This document shows positions 56,023 to 64,000 of a stretch of 64,000 nucleotides of DNA, in pieces; position 1 is the first letter of the stretch; every line of letters begins with the position of its first letter. The DNA is from SHZI01 sp963802215 (GTDB lineage Bacteria; Pseudomonadota; Gammaproteobacteria; Steroidobacterales; GCA-2729495): assembly GCA_963802215.1 (NCBI GenBank), contig CAWDHQ010000001.1:2250611-2314610 (forward strand), in the 5' to 3' direction. A program made the position numbers and the translations under genes. The notes under the pieces were generated by a model. It saw only the letters and a list, made by a program, of their open reading frames with translations. It was not told the origin of the DNA and ran no database searches.

Positions 56023-57624
56023 ATGAGTGAATTCCCCCCCTTCACCCGCCGAACTTTCGTTGCCGGCAGTTCAATGAGCATCGCCGCCGCGCTCACCGCA
56101 CCCGCCTCCGCCAGCGCCACCTCCACGAGCCGACGCTCCGGCCCCACCGGGCCCTTCGATACCATGCGCGAGATGATCGAGGCGCTGGACGCCCGGGGCC
56201 GCCTGCTCCGCATCGACCGGGTGGACCAGGACGCCTACGAGGGTACGGCGCTCATGTACCGGCTGGTGGAGCGGCACGGACTGGAAGGCGCGCCTGCCCT
56301 GCTCTTCGACGAAGTGAAGATTGGTGGCCGGTGGCTCCACGGCCCGGTCGTCGGCAACTACCTGGGGCCCTGGGACGCCGAGTGCCTGGCCCTCGGCCTC
56401 GAGCCCGACCCCTCAAGCGGCAAGGCGACCTTCCGCAAGGCCCGGGCGCACCTCATCGAGCTGGCGGGGAAGAACGGCGGCCGCTACCCGGAGATCCCGC
56501 CGGTGCTGGTGCCGCGCGAGAAAGCGCTGTGCAAGGAAGTGATCCTCCGGGGCGACGAGATCGACCTGACGACATTCCCGTTCATGCAGGTGAATCCCGG
56601 CGATGGCGGCCGCTACATCAACACGGCCTCGGTGTTCACGGTGGACCCGAAGGCGGGCGTGAACCTGGGCACCTACCGCTGCCAGCTCAAGGGTCCGCGG
56701 AAGGTCGCGGTCAGCCCCGGCGCCGGCCAGACGGGCTGGAAGATGCTGGACGCGGCCCGGAAGCGCGGCGAGAAGATGGCGCGCATCTCCCTGGTGCTGG
56801 GCCAGGACCCCATCGTGTACGTCGTCAGCGGCTCACGCACGGCGAACCGGGTCGGCGACAGGCCCGTGGACGAGCTGGCGGTGGCCGGCGGCCTGCGCGG
56901 GCGCCCCGTGGAGATCGTGAAGAGCGAGACCAATGACTTCCTGGTGCCGGCTCACGCCGAGATGGTGATCGAGGGCGAGATCACGCTGGCCGACCTGGAG
57001 CGCGAGGGTCCCTACGGCGAGGGCCTCGGCTACCAGGGCGACGGCGAGATGGCCTGGTGGATGAACGTCACCACGGTGACCCACCGCCGGAACCCCTGGC
57101 TGCACAACAGCTTCACGGGCGTGGACCGGGGCCCGATGAAGTCACCGGGCGTGGCGTCCTCCTACCTGTTCTCGAAGAAGTTCGTGCCGGAAATCGTGGA
57201 CTTCCACTACCTTGGCAACGCCAACAATATTTTCTTCATCAGTATCGACAAGACGGCACCGGGCCAGGGCATCGCCGCCGGCGAGAAGCTGGGCAAGTTC
57301 AACCCGGTGGCGAAGGTGGTCATCGTGCTCGACCGGGACGTCGACCTGATGGACACGGCCCAGGTCATGGCGGCCATCAGTTCGCGCTGGCAGCCGAGCC
57401 CGGCAGCGCGCATCTTCGAGAACCTGCCCGGGCTCCCGCTGGATCCCAGCCAGAAAGACCCGAACAGGACCAGCAAGATCATCATCGACGCCACCCGGCA
57501 GCTGCCGGGCGAAGGCGGCCCGGCCACGTTCCCGAGAACCAACCGGGAAATCCTGACGGCGCTTGCGCCCGACGCGTTTGCGCGCGTGGACGCAAAGTGG
57601 GCAGAGCTCATCGCAAAGTCGTAG
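56023..57624 (+). CDS. UbiD-family decarboxylase with Tat-like leader
   Basis: 533 residues. UbiD enzymes use prenylated FMN for reversible (de)carboxylation. LCKEVILRGDEIDLTTFPF, EGPYGEGLGY with acidic residues Glu328 and Glu333, and HNSFTGVDRGPMKSPG fit the family. Unusually, the N terminus TRRTFVAGSSMSIAAALTAP looks like a twin-arginine signal followed by ASASAT. ATG at 56023 has GGGAGAG ahead. No ubiX is nearby. Could be a periplasmic aryl-acid decarboxylase, or the leader may be uncleaved. Confidence 0.82.
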   Translation: MSEFPPFTRRTFVAGSSMSIAAALTAPASASATSTSRRSGPTGPFDTMREMIEALDARGRLLRIDRVDQDAYEGTALMYRLVERHGLEGAPALLFDEVKIGGRWLHGPVVGNYLGPWDAECLALGLEPDPSSGKATFRKARAHLIELAGKNGGRYPEIPPVLVPREKALCKEVILRGDEIDLTTFPFMQVNPGDGGRYINTASVFTVDPKAGVNLGTYRCQLKGPRKVAVSPGAGQTGWKMLDAARKRGEKMARISLVLGQDPIVYVVSGSRTANRVGDRPVDELAVAGGLRGRPVEIVKSETNDFLVPAHAEMVIEGEITLADLEREGPYGEGLGYQGDGEMAWWMNVTTVTHRRNPWLHNSFTGVDRGPMKSPGVASSYLFSKKFVPEIVDFHYLGNANNIFFISIDKTAPGQGIAAGEKLGKFNPVAKVVIVLDRDVDLMDTAQVMAAISSRWQPSPAARIFENLPGLPLDPSQKDPNRTSKIIIDATRQLPGEGGPATFPRTNREILTALAPDAFARVDAKWAELIAKS

Positions 57625-57626
57625 GT

Positions 57627-57669
57627 GGGGACATGCCTAGTTCTGCGGTGCAAGCTTAGGCATGTCCCC
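57627..57669. repeat. palindrome between the UbiD-like and RND genes
   Basis: GGGGACATGCCTA and TAGGCATGTCCCC, 13-bp arms, 17-base loop. It overlaps the RND stop and can end both convergent transcripts, though T runs are lacking. Confidence 0.65.
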
Positions 57670-60600
57670 CTTCCTCGCCCGCCACCAGTCCAGCAGGTCG
57701 GCGAACAGCGAGTAGGCCGCCGGTACCGCGACCAGCGACAGCAGCGTCGAGGTCAGCAGGCCGCCGATCACCGAAGCGCCGAGGGGCGCCCTGAAGTTGC
57801 CGTCCGCACCCAGTCCGATCGCGACCGGCAGCATGCCGGCGGCCATGGCAATGGTCGTCATGATCACCGGCCGGGCTCGCTTGCGGCAGGCGACCATGAT
57901 CGCGTCGTGGCGCGACAGGCCCTGGTCCCGTTCACCGATGATCGCGTAGTCCACGATCAGGATGGAGTTCTTGGTCGCGACGCCCGTGAGCAGGAGCAGG
58001 CCGATCAGTGACGGCAGCGACAGCGCGTAGCCGCTCAACAGCAGGCCGCCGAAGGCGCCCGCGCCGGCGAGGGGCACGGCGCCAAGGATCACCAGCGGCT
58101 GGATGGCGCTGCGGAAGAGGAGCAGCAGCACCAGGTAAACGCTGACGATGCCCGCGAGCATGGCGAGGCCGAATCCAAGGAACATCTCGGCGAAGGCCTC
58201 TGCGTCGCCACTCGGTACGATGCGGACGCCGGGTGGCAGGTTGGTCACGGCGTCGGTCTTGCGCAGGGCAGCCGTCACGTTGCCCAGCGGCTGGCCGTTC
58301 AACTCGGCCGAGATCTTGATATTGCGCTCCCGGTTGAACCGCTCGATCTGCGCCGGACCACTGCCGTCGGTGATGGTCGCGACCGCCGAAAGCGGCACCG
58401 TGCCATTCCGCGACGGCACCCGGAGCAGGGACAGCAGCGCGGCATCGTTCAGCGAGCTGTCGGCGATCTGCACACGGATCGGGATCTGCCGTTCCGCGAG
58501 ATTCAGCTTGGCCAGGTTGCGGCGGAAGTCGCCACTGGTGGCGATCCGCGCGGCAGCGGCGATGTCCACGGTGGACACGCCCAGGTCGGCCGCCCGCGCA
58601 GGATCCGGGGTGATCACGATCTCCGGATTCAGGAGGGACGCGGTGGACACGACGCTGCCGAGACCGGGCATCGCGCGGAGCGCAGCCTCGATGTTGCGGC
58701 CTGCCTCCGCGAGATGCAGGGAATCCTTGCCCGCGAGCACGACGTCCAGCCGGTCGCCGGGCGCCTGGGCGGCAAAGCTCACCCGCACTCCTGGCAGGTC
58801 CTTGAGGCGCTCCCGGACCTCCGTCTCCAGCTCCTGGATGTTGCGCTTCCGGTCGGCGGCAAACTCGAGGGTCAGCGCAGCCTTCCGCACGTCCGCCAGG
58901 CTCGCAGCATCGTAACCGCCCAGGGACACAGCGCCGATCCGTGCGAACACGCTGTCGAGCTCGGGAATGTCCTGGAGCAGGAGCCGCACCTGTTCGGCGG
59001 CGGCCATGGTGTCGCTCAGGCGGGCACCGGGGGGCAGGTTCACCAGCAAGTCGGTCCGCGACTGGTCGGACGCCGGCAGGAAGGTGGTGGGTATCAGCGG
59101 GATGATTGCAAGGGAGGCGACGAACGTACCGATTGCCAGGCCCATGGTGAGCCACCGGTGCCGGAGCGCCGCCCGGACCCAGGACAGGTAGGCGGGCATC
59201 CAGCGGGGTTCCCGGCTGGCGACGTGGTTTTCCCGCATGAACCGGGCGGCCAGCATCGGCGTGAGCAGCCGCGCGACCAGCAGGGAGAACAGAACCGCCG
59301 TGGCCGCGGTCCAGCCGAACTCCCGGAAGTACAGGCCGATCTCGCCGGGCATGAAGGCCACCGGGACGAAAACGGCGGCCAGGGTCGCCGACGTGGCGAT
59401 CACCGCGATGCCGATCTCGTCCGCCGCATCGATGGCGGCCTGCCGCGGCGTCTTCCCCATGGCCCGGTGCTGGGCGATGTTCTCGATCTCCACGATGGCA
59501 TCGTCCACCAGCACGCCGATCACCACGGCAAAGGCCAGCAGGGACAGCAGGTTCAGGCTGTAGCCGAGCCAGCTCATGACCGCGAAGGTGGGCAGCACGG
59601 AAAGCGGCAGCGCGAGTGCGGAGATCCAGGTGGCGCGCCAGTCGCGCAGGAAAAGCCAGACCACGAGAACCGCGAGCAACGCGCCTTCGATGAGCATCGT
59701 GACCGACGCATCGTAGGAAGACTTGGCGGCCTCGACCCCGGAGGCGACCTCGATGAAGCGAACGTCGGGATGCTCGGCTTCCAGCTGGGCGATTTTCCGG
59801 CGCACGGCCTCGCCGACCGCGACAGCACTGGTGTCCGCCGCGCGCTGGATCGATACGGAGACCACCGGCTTGCCATTCAGCAACGCGACTTCCCGGGGCT
59901 CCGCCGTGCCGTCCGTGACGGTCGCCAGCGACGAGAGCCGCACGGAGCGGCCGTCGGGCAGGGAGATCGGATAGTTCGCCAGGTCGGCGGCCGTGCGGAC
60001 GGTCGCCACGGTGCGGACCGACTGCTCGGATCCACCCACGGTGGTCCGCCCACCGGACAGTTCAACCTGCAATCGGGCCAGCTGGGCGGACACGGTGCCC
60101 GCGGTCAGGCCAAAGGCCTGCAGGGAATCCGGGCGGAGGTCCACGCGCACCTCCCGGTCCACGCCACCGGTGCGCTGCACCTGGCCGACCCCGGAGACAC
60201 TGAAGAGCGCCTTGCGGACGGTGTCGTCCACGAACCAGCTGAGCTCGTCCGGTTCCATCCGGTCCGACTGCACCGCATAGCCCAGCAGCGTCGGGCCGAA
60301 CAGTGACAGGCGGGCGATGACGGGCTCCTCGATGTCCTGGGGCAGCTCCGCACGGATGCGCTCCACCGCGTCCTTCACGTCCTGGAGCGCGCGGTCCATG
60401 TCCTGGCCCAGGTCGAAGATGATCCGGGTCTTCGACACGCCCTCACTGACATTGGAAGTGAGCTTGTCGATGTTGGCGAGCGAGGCCACGGCGTCCTCGA
60501 CCCGGCGCGTCACGTCGGTCTCGAGCTGGCTGGGGTTGGCGCCCGGAAGGTTGACCGTCACCGTGACCTCGGGAGTGACGAAGTCCGGCAGCTGCGAAAT

Positions 60601-60699
60601 CGGCAGCTTCCGCAGCCCGACGAGGCCCGCCAAGCAGAGAACGCCGAAGATCAGCGCGGCGGCGATCGGATTGCGTATCCCCCAGAGGGAAACGTTCAC
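57637..60699 (-). CDS. RND efflux permease, AcrB-like
   Basis: 1020 residues, inner membrane pump. Starts with the first helix (NPIAAALIFGVLCLAGLVGL) and PISQLPDFVTPEVTVTVNLPG; the helix 4 proton-relay region VVIGVLVDDAIVEIENI has the paired acidic residues; the second half repeats the fold and ends in LLTGVATKNSILIVDYAI. Length and motifs fit the AcrB/HAE family, substrate unknown. Overlaps the adaptor gene by four bases; no TolC-like gene is near. Confidence 0.92.
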   Translation of the reverse strand: MNVSLWGIRNPIAAALIFGVLCLAGLVGLRKLPISQLPDFVTPEVTVTVNLPGANPSQLETDVTRRVEDAVASLANIDKLTSNVSEGVSKTRIIFDLGQDMDRALQDVKDAVERIRAELPQDIEEPVIARLSLFGPTLLGYAVQSDRMEPDELSWFVDDTVRKALFSVSGVGQVQRTGGVDREVRVDLRPDSLQAFGLTAGTVSAQLARLQVELSGGRTTVGGSEQSVRTVATVRTAADLANYPISLPDGRSVRLSSLATVTDGTAEPREVALLNGKPVVSVSIQRAADTSAVAVGEAVRRKIAQLEAEHPDVRFIEVASGVEAAKSSYDASVTMLIEGALLAVLVVWLFLRDWRATWISALALPLSVLPTFAVMSWLGYSLNLLSLLAFAVVIGVLVDDAIVEIENIAQHRAMGKTPRQAAIDAADEIGIAVIATSATLAAVFVPVAFMPGEIGLYFREFGWTAATAVLFSLLVARLLTPMLAARFMRENHVASREPRWMPAYLSWVRAALRHRWLTMGLAIGTFVASLAIIPLIPTTFLPASDQSRTDLLVNLPPGARLSDTMAAAEQVRLLLQDIPELDSVFARIGAVSLGGYDAASLADVRKAALTLEFAADRKRNIQELETEVRERLKDLPGVRVSFAAQAPGDRLDVVLAGKDSLHLAEAGRNIEAALRAMPGLGSVVSTASLLNPEIVITPDPARAADLGVSTVDIAAAARIATSGDFRRNLAKLNLAERQIPIRVQIADSSLNDAALLSLLRVPSRNGTVPLSAVATITDGSGPAQIERFNRERNIKISAELNGQPLGNVTAALRKTDAVTNLPPGVRIVPSGDAEAFAEMFLGFGLAMLAGIVSVYLVLLLLFRSAIQPLVILGAVPLAGAGAFGGLLLSGYALSLPSLIGLLLLTGVATKNSILIVDYAIIGERDQGLSRHDAIMVACRKRARPVIMTTIAMAAGMLPVAIGLGADGNFRAPLGASVIGGLLTSTLLSLVAVPAAYSLFADLLDWWRARKGDMPKLAPQN

Positions 60700-61823
60700 G
60701 GGGACATCTCCTGCGCCAGGGCCGGCTTCGCGGCCACCTCCCGCACCAGGTCGCCGTCGCTCAGGAAGCCGGCGCCCCGCACGACGACGCGCTCATCGGC
60801 CTTGAGGCCGCTCCGCACCTCGGTGAACTCGCCACGCTGGCCGCCGACCGTGATGCGCCGCTGCTCCACATTGAAGGTGCTGTCGCCGGCCTTGTCGCTG
60901 GCGCGGGCCACGAACACGTAAGGATAGCCATCGCGGAAGATCACCGACTCGCGGGGCAGCACCGTGGCGGTCGTGGTGCCCAGCAGGATCTGGCCCTGGG
61001 CGAACATGCCCGAACGAAGGTCACCGGGCGCCGGCAGGTCGGCGTACAGCATGCCCGTGCGGGTTTCGGGGTCCACGGACGGCGACACGGCGCGGACCCG
61101 GCCCTTGATGCGCTCACCGCCGGGGCTTGTCAGTTCCACGAGCGTACCGGCCTTTACCCGGGTCAGGTCGGCCTCGGTCAGCTCGGCGCGCCACTCGAGC
61201 CGCCCCTCGCGGATCAGTCGCAGCAGGTCCGTGCCGGCGGAGACGATCTGTCCCGGCTGCACGGTGCGGGCAGAGATGATGCCGTCATCGGGCGCCCGAA
61301 GCGTCGCATATCCGAGCCGCAGCCGCGCCGCGTCCCGGTCCGCCTCGGCGGTCGCGAGCTGGGCTTCGGCACTGGTCAGCGTGGCCCGCAGTTCGTCGGC
61401 GTTGCTCGAGGAGATCAGGCCCTCCTTCACCAGCGCGGCGCCGCGATCGGCATTGGCGCGCGCGAGCTCGAGGCTGGCCCGGGCCTGGGCCACGCTGGCA
61501 TCGGCCTGGCGGGCCTGGACCTCGAGGGTACGGGTATCCAGGCGCAGCAACGCCTGGCCGGCACTCACCTTGTCGCCCACTTCAACGAGGACCTCGGCCA
61601 CCCGGATGCCCGTGAGTTCGACCCCCAGGAACATCTCCTGCCAGGCGGCCACGGAGCCGGATACCGCGATGGTGCGCTCCATCTGCTGGCTGACCGGACT
61701 CGTGGTGGTCACCACCAGGCTCGGCGTCGGCGCCGGTGTTTCGGGGGCTCCCCCGCAACCGGCCAGGACACCGGCCAGCAGCAGCGCGAGCGGGTAGCGG
61801 GAGGTCGGCATGGGGCGCATCAT
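60696..61823 (-). CDS. RND periplasmic adaptor lipoprotein
   Basis: 375 residues. A lipobox (LLLAGVLAGCGG) anchors it; a biotinyl-lipoyl-like region (GDKVSAGQALLRLDTRTLEV), a long alpha hairpin (ASVAQARASLELARANAD) and beta-barrel domains follow, as in AcrA/MexA adaptors. ATG at 61823 was chosen over a TTG at 61844. Four-base overlap with the pump gene. Confidence 0.9.
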   Translation of the reverse strand: MMRPMPTSRYPLALLLAGVLAGCGGAPETPAPTPSLVVTTTSPVSQQMERTIAVSGSVAAWQEMFLGVELTGIRVAEVLVEVGDKVSAGQALLRLDTRTLEVQARQADASVAQARASLELARANADRGAALVKEGLISSSNADELRATLTSAEAQLATAEADRDAARLRLGYATLRAPDDGIISARTVQPGQIVSAGTDLLRLIREGRLEWRAELTEADLTRVKAGTLVELTSPGGERIKGRVRAVSPSVDPETRTGMLYADLPAPGDLRSGMFAQGQILLGTTTATVLPRESVIFRDGYPYVFVARASDKAGDSTFNVEQRRITVGGQRGEFTEVRSGLKADERVVVRGAGFLSDGDLVREVAAKPALAQEMSP

Positions 61824-61948
61824 CCGGTTGGTTCTTATCGACAAATAGCCATCAATTGTAACGTAACACTACGGGTGACGGGTGGCTTGCCCCGCCGGGC
61901 GCGGTACAGTGCCCCACCCTGACCGCGCGGACTTACTCCCGGCCTTCC

Positions 61949-62569
61949 ATGACAGTCATCACGTCCAGCGACAACCCCCGATTCCGGGAGTACCTCGCCC
62001 TTGCCGAATCAGCCCGCGACCGCCGTCAGGCCGGCCTGGCACTGATCGACGGCGTCCACCTCATCGACAGCTACCGGCAACGGATTGGCCCGCCGCGCCA
62101 GCTGCTGGTCAGCACGTCGGGCAAGAGCCGCCCGGAAGTCTCCAGGCTGCTCACCGCCCTGGACCCGGTGCCCTGCGTCGAACTCAGCGACGCGCTCTTC
62201 CGCCGGCTGGCGCCGGTGCAGACGCCGACCGGCATCCTTGGCCTGATCGCCATTCCCGCACGCCGGCCACCCCCGGACCATCCGGAACCCTGCGTACTCC
62301 TCGAGGACGTCCAGGATCCCGGCAACCTGGGCTCCATCCTGCGCTCCACGGCCGCCGCGGGCATCCGCCAGGTGTACCTGTCGGCCCCCTGCGCCGACCT
62401 GTGGTCACCCAGGGTGCTGCGCGCCGCCATGGGGGCGCACTTCCACCTGGAGTGTTTCATGGCGCGGTTGCGATTGATTGTGCATGCCATGTTGATGCAC
62501 AAGCGCGAGATTGCCAGCATCGTGCCCGGCAACACCAGTACAGAAATGCAGGTGACCTATGTCAGCTAA
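61949..62569 (+). pseudogene. TrmH-family RNA methyltransferase, truncated and fused to foreign sequence
   Basis: Residues 1-166 are a TrmH/SpoU methyltransferase: an N-terminal substrate-binding part (SSDNPRFREYLALAES) and SPOUT motif LLEDVQDPGNLGSILRST, then SPRVLRAAMGAHFHL. At about 62448 the sequence changes: the expected third SPOUT motif with the SAM-binding knot is missing and ARLRLIVHAMLMHKREIA to VTYVS follows. The join is in frame. The new end overlaps the next gene by 11 bases, as subunit genes do, so it may be the tail of a diol dehydratase medium subunit. Methyltransferase activity is unlikely. Confidence 0.75.
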
Positions 62570-62993
62570 AGGGCCACGCACAGATCCAGACATTGATACT
62601 GATATCAGGCGCAATCAGCGCTTGATCTCAACGAGCGACATCACTTTGGAGAATGTCCGGCTGGGCAAACTATCAGCGGATGATTTGACAATTCAGCGTG
62701 ATACGCTTTTGCAGCAAGCGAGGCGCGCGGAGGCAGAGGGCTATCCGCAATTGGCGAGGAACTTCCGCCGCGCGGCTGAGTTGACGGCACTGCCAAATGA
62801 TGTGCTGCTGGCTGCATACGAAAAGCTCAGACCTTATCGCGCAAGCTACTTTGAACTTCTGTCACTCAGTCAGGAAATTTCAGCACGTTATGATGCGCCG
62901 GAGACTGGCAGCTATATTCGTGAAGCGGCAGAGGCTTGTCGCGACAAAGGGCTTTTGAAACCGGACGACGAGCAAGAAGTGGACATGACATGA
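62559..62993 (+). CDS. diol/glycerol dehydratase small subunit
   Basis: 144 residues of the PduE/DhaE family, the small subunit of B12-dependent diol or glycerol dehydratase. DITLENVRLGKLSADDLTIQ, LARNFRRAAELTALPNDVLL and EKLRPYRASYFELLSLSQEI fit. The large subunit is not in the window and the medium subunit is at best a fragment. Codon use and lower GC set it apart from DNA left of 62.4 kb. It overlaps the SDR gene by ATGA. Confidence 0.82.
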   Translation: MSAKGPRTDPDIDTDIRRNQRLISTSDITLENVRLGKLSADDLTIQRDTLLQQARRAEAEGYPQLARNFRRAAELTALPNDVLLAAYEKLRPYRASYFELLSLSQEISARYDAPETGSYIREAAEACRDKGLLKPDDEQEVDMT

Positions 62994-63748
62994 CGGCGAC
63001 TTACAGGGATCTTGCGGGGCAGGTGGTACTGGTGACTGGCGGTGGCTCCGGCATTGGTGCGTCCATTGTGCGGCATTTCGCGGCACAGAACTGCAAGGTG
63101 GCCTTCATCGATATTGCGCGCGATGCATCTGAGGCTCTTGCTGCCGAACTCACCGACAAAGGTCACGCAGTGCATTTCGAACATGCGGACTTGCGCGACA
63201 TCACGGCTTTGCGCGCCGCAGTGGTGCGTGTGCGCGACAGATTTGGTCCTGTACAGGTGCTCGTCAACAACGCCGCCCATGATGAGCGCCATGCCACGGC
63301 TGACGTGACACCGGAATTCTGGGATGACCGCATCGCAGTCAACCTGAAACACCAGTTCTTCGCTGCGCAAGCGGTGCTGCCCGATATGCAAGCGGCGCGA
63401 GCCGGCGTGATCATCAACTTCGGCTCCATTTCATGGATGATCGGGCAGGGCGGCATGGCGGCCTATACCGCCTGCAAGTCTGCCGTGATTGGCCTTACCC
63501 GTTCATTGGCCCGTGACTATGGCCCGCACAACATCCGCGTTAATGCAATTGCTCCCGGATGGATCATGACACAGCGTCAGATCGACAAATGGCTGACACC
63601 CGAAGCCTTGAAAGAGCTTGAGCTTCGGCAATGCCTGAAGCGCAAGATCATGCCGGACGAGGTTGCCCGATTCACGGTGTTCCTGGCGTCGGACGAGGCA
63701 TCCGCCTGCACTGGGCAGCATTATGTGGTGGACGGCGGTTGGGTGTAG
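62990..63748 (+). CDS. SDR-family oxidoreductase
   Basis: 252 residues, NAD(P)-dependent short-chain dehydrogenase. Cofactor motif TGGGSGIGASI, NNAAH, a catalytic Ser in NFGSISWM, YTACK with the Tyr-x-x-x-Lys pair and the end ASACTGQHYVVDGGWV. The substrate could be a diol- or sugar-derived alcohol given the dehydratase subunit beside it (inference). Start overlaps the preceding stop. Confidence 0.9.
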   Translation: MTATYRDLAGQVVLVTGGGSGIGASIVRHFAAQNCKVAFIDIARDASEALAAELTDKGHAVHFEHADLRDITALRAAVVRVRDRFGPVQVLVNNAAHDERHATADVTPEFWDDRIAVNLKHQFFAAQAVLPDMQAARAGVIINFGSISWMIGQGGMAAYTACKSAVIGLTRSLARDYGPHNIRVNAIAPGWIMTQRQIDKWLTPEALKELELRQCLKRKIMPDEVARFTVFLASDEASACTGQHYVVDGGWV

Positions 63749-63794
63749 CGGCTCGCCCCACGCAGACGCAGTGACATTCAACAACAGGCGTTGC

Positions 63795-63836
63795 TTGACT
63801 CCGACAAAATTCAGTCCGTAAATGAACTAACCAGTT
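63795..63836 (+). promoter_or_regulatory. promoter with palindromic operator
   Basis: TTGACT at 63795 and TAAATG at 63819 (18-base spacer), directly followed by AACT-AACC-AGTT at 63825. The dyad would overlap the start of transcription, suggesting repression. Confidence 0.5.
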
Positions 63837-63869
63837 ACTGAATTAAAGTTTTCAGAGGAGTGCTGCAAC

Positions 63870-64000
63870 ATGGCACGGGAAATCGTCTTCACGGGGGTTG
63901 GGAAGGTGGAACTGCGGGATGCCTCAAGCATTCCCCTGGGTCTGACCGAAGTCCGCGGGCCAACACGGGTGACATTAATCAGCCCCGGCACGGAACTGGC
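63870..64000 (+). CDS. MDR (zinc-type alcohol dehydrogenase-like) protein, N-terminal part
   Basis: 43 residues visible before the window ends. MAREIVFTGVGKVELRD and VTLISPGTEL match the beginning of medium-chain dehydrogenases that act on alcohols or sugars. GAGGAG at 63856 supports the ATG. Substrate unknown. Confidence 0.65.
   Translation, partial: MAREIVFTGVGKVELRDASSIPLGLTEVRGPTRVTLISPGTEL

Noticed and set aside
58714..60306. A 530-codon frame opposite the RND pump
   Set aside because: It is antisense to a conserved pump gene and rich in Gly/Arg/His/Gln, with no recognisable domain.
61949..62569. A normal, complete TrmH methyltransferase
   Set aside because: The SAM-binding C-terminal motif is absent and the last 40 residues do not fit the family.

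Overview
The window looks like a chromosome segment of a GC-rich gammaproteobacterium with Xanthomonadales-like traits. The evidence is an N-acylornithine-type carbamoyltransferase next to argB-argH, the gene strings dapF-DUF484-xerC-hslV-hslU and algZ-algR-hemX-hemY, a polA-engB pair, a TorF-type porin ahead of glnK-amtB, PEP-CTERM-like proteins, and repeated GTAGGAGC palindromes of the REP type. No 16S gene is present, so the placement is an inference.

Region by region. 0-5 kb: the end of an arginine cluster (argF', argB, argH) running into two overlapping glycosyltransferase genes. 5-18 kb: housekeeping and small operons: VOC protein, LptM-like lipoprotein, polA, engB, cytochrome c4, a DsbA-like lipoprotein, a leftward molybdopterin operon (mocA, moaD, moaE with two unknown genes), a carboxymuconolactone decarboxylase-like protein with a SugE-type exporter, and a PEP-CTERM-like secreted protein. 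18.5-20.3 kb: a large serine recombinase whose 3' end runs into a tRNA fragment.

20.3-37.0 kb is a genomic island inserted in the 3' end of a tRNA-Arg(CCG) gene and bounded by identical 45-bp repeats. It carries a tyrosine integrase, a complete integron (intI at 30.0 kb with a leftward array of about 13 cassettes back to 21.9 kb), a plasmid/ICE-like remnant (relaxase, iterons, RepA-type initiator, HTH protein), and a HipA kinase fused to an AbiEi-like N-terminal domain behind two long palindromes. The cassettes encode two identical BrnT-BrnA toxin-antitoxin pairs, a VOC protein, a D-alanine-D-alanine ligase, a GFA-type protein, a zinc-ribbon protein, a DUF6869-like protein, two membrane proteins and several unknowns. 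An IS3-family element sits inside the attC of the ligase cassette.

37-62.4 kb is again ordinary chromosome: Fnr-type regulator, cytochrome c5-type protein, a second PEP-CTERM-like protein, comM, ubiK, an apparently sigma-54-driven torF-glnK-amtB nitrogen operon, an AlgZ/AlgR two-component system, hemX-hemY (hemC and hemD absent), dapF to hslU with an unusual cysteine-repeat protein, a LOG protein, a UbiD-family protein with a Tat-like leader, and an RND efflux pair. At about 62.45 kb the base composition drops and a TrmH-family methyltransferase gene is cut and joined in frame to foreign coding sequence, followed by a diol dehydratase small subunit, an SDR oxidoreductase and the start of an MDR dehydrogenase. 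This is either a transfer junction or an assembly chimera.
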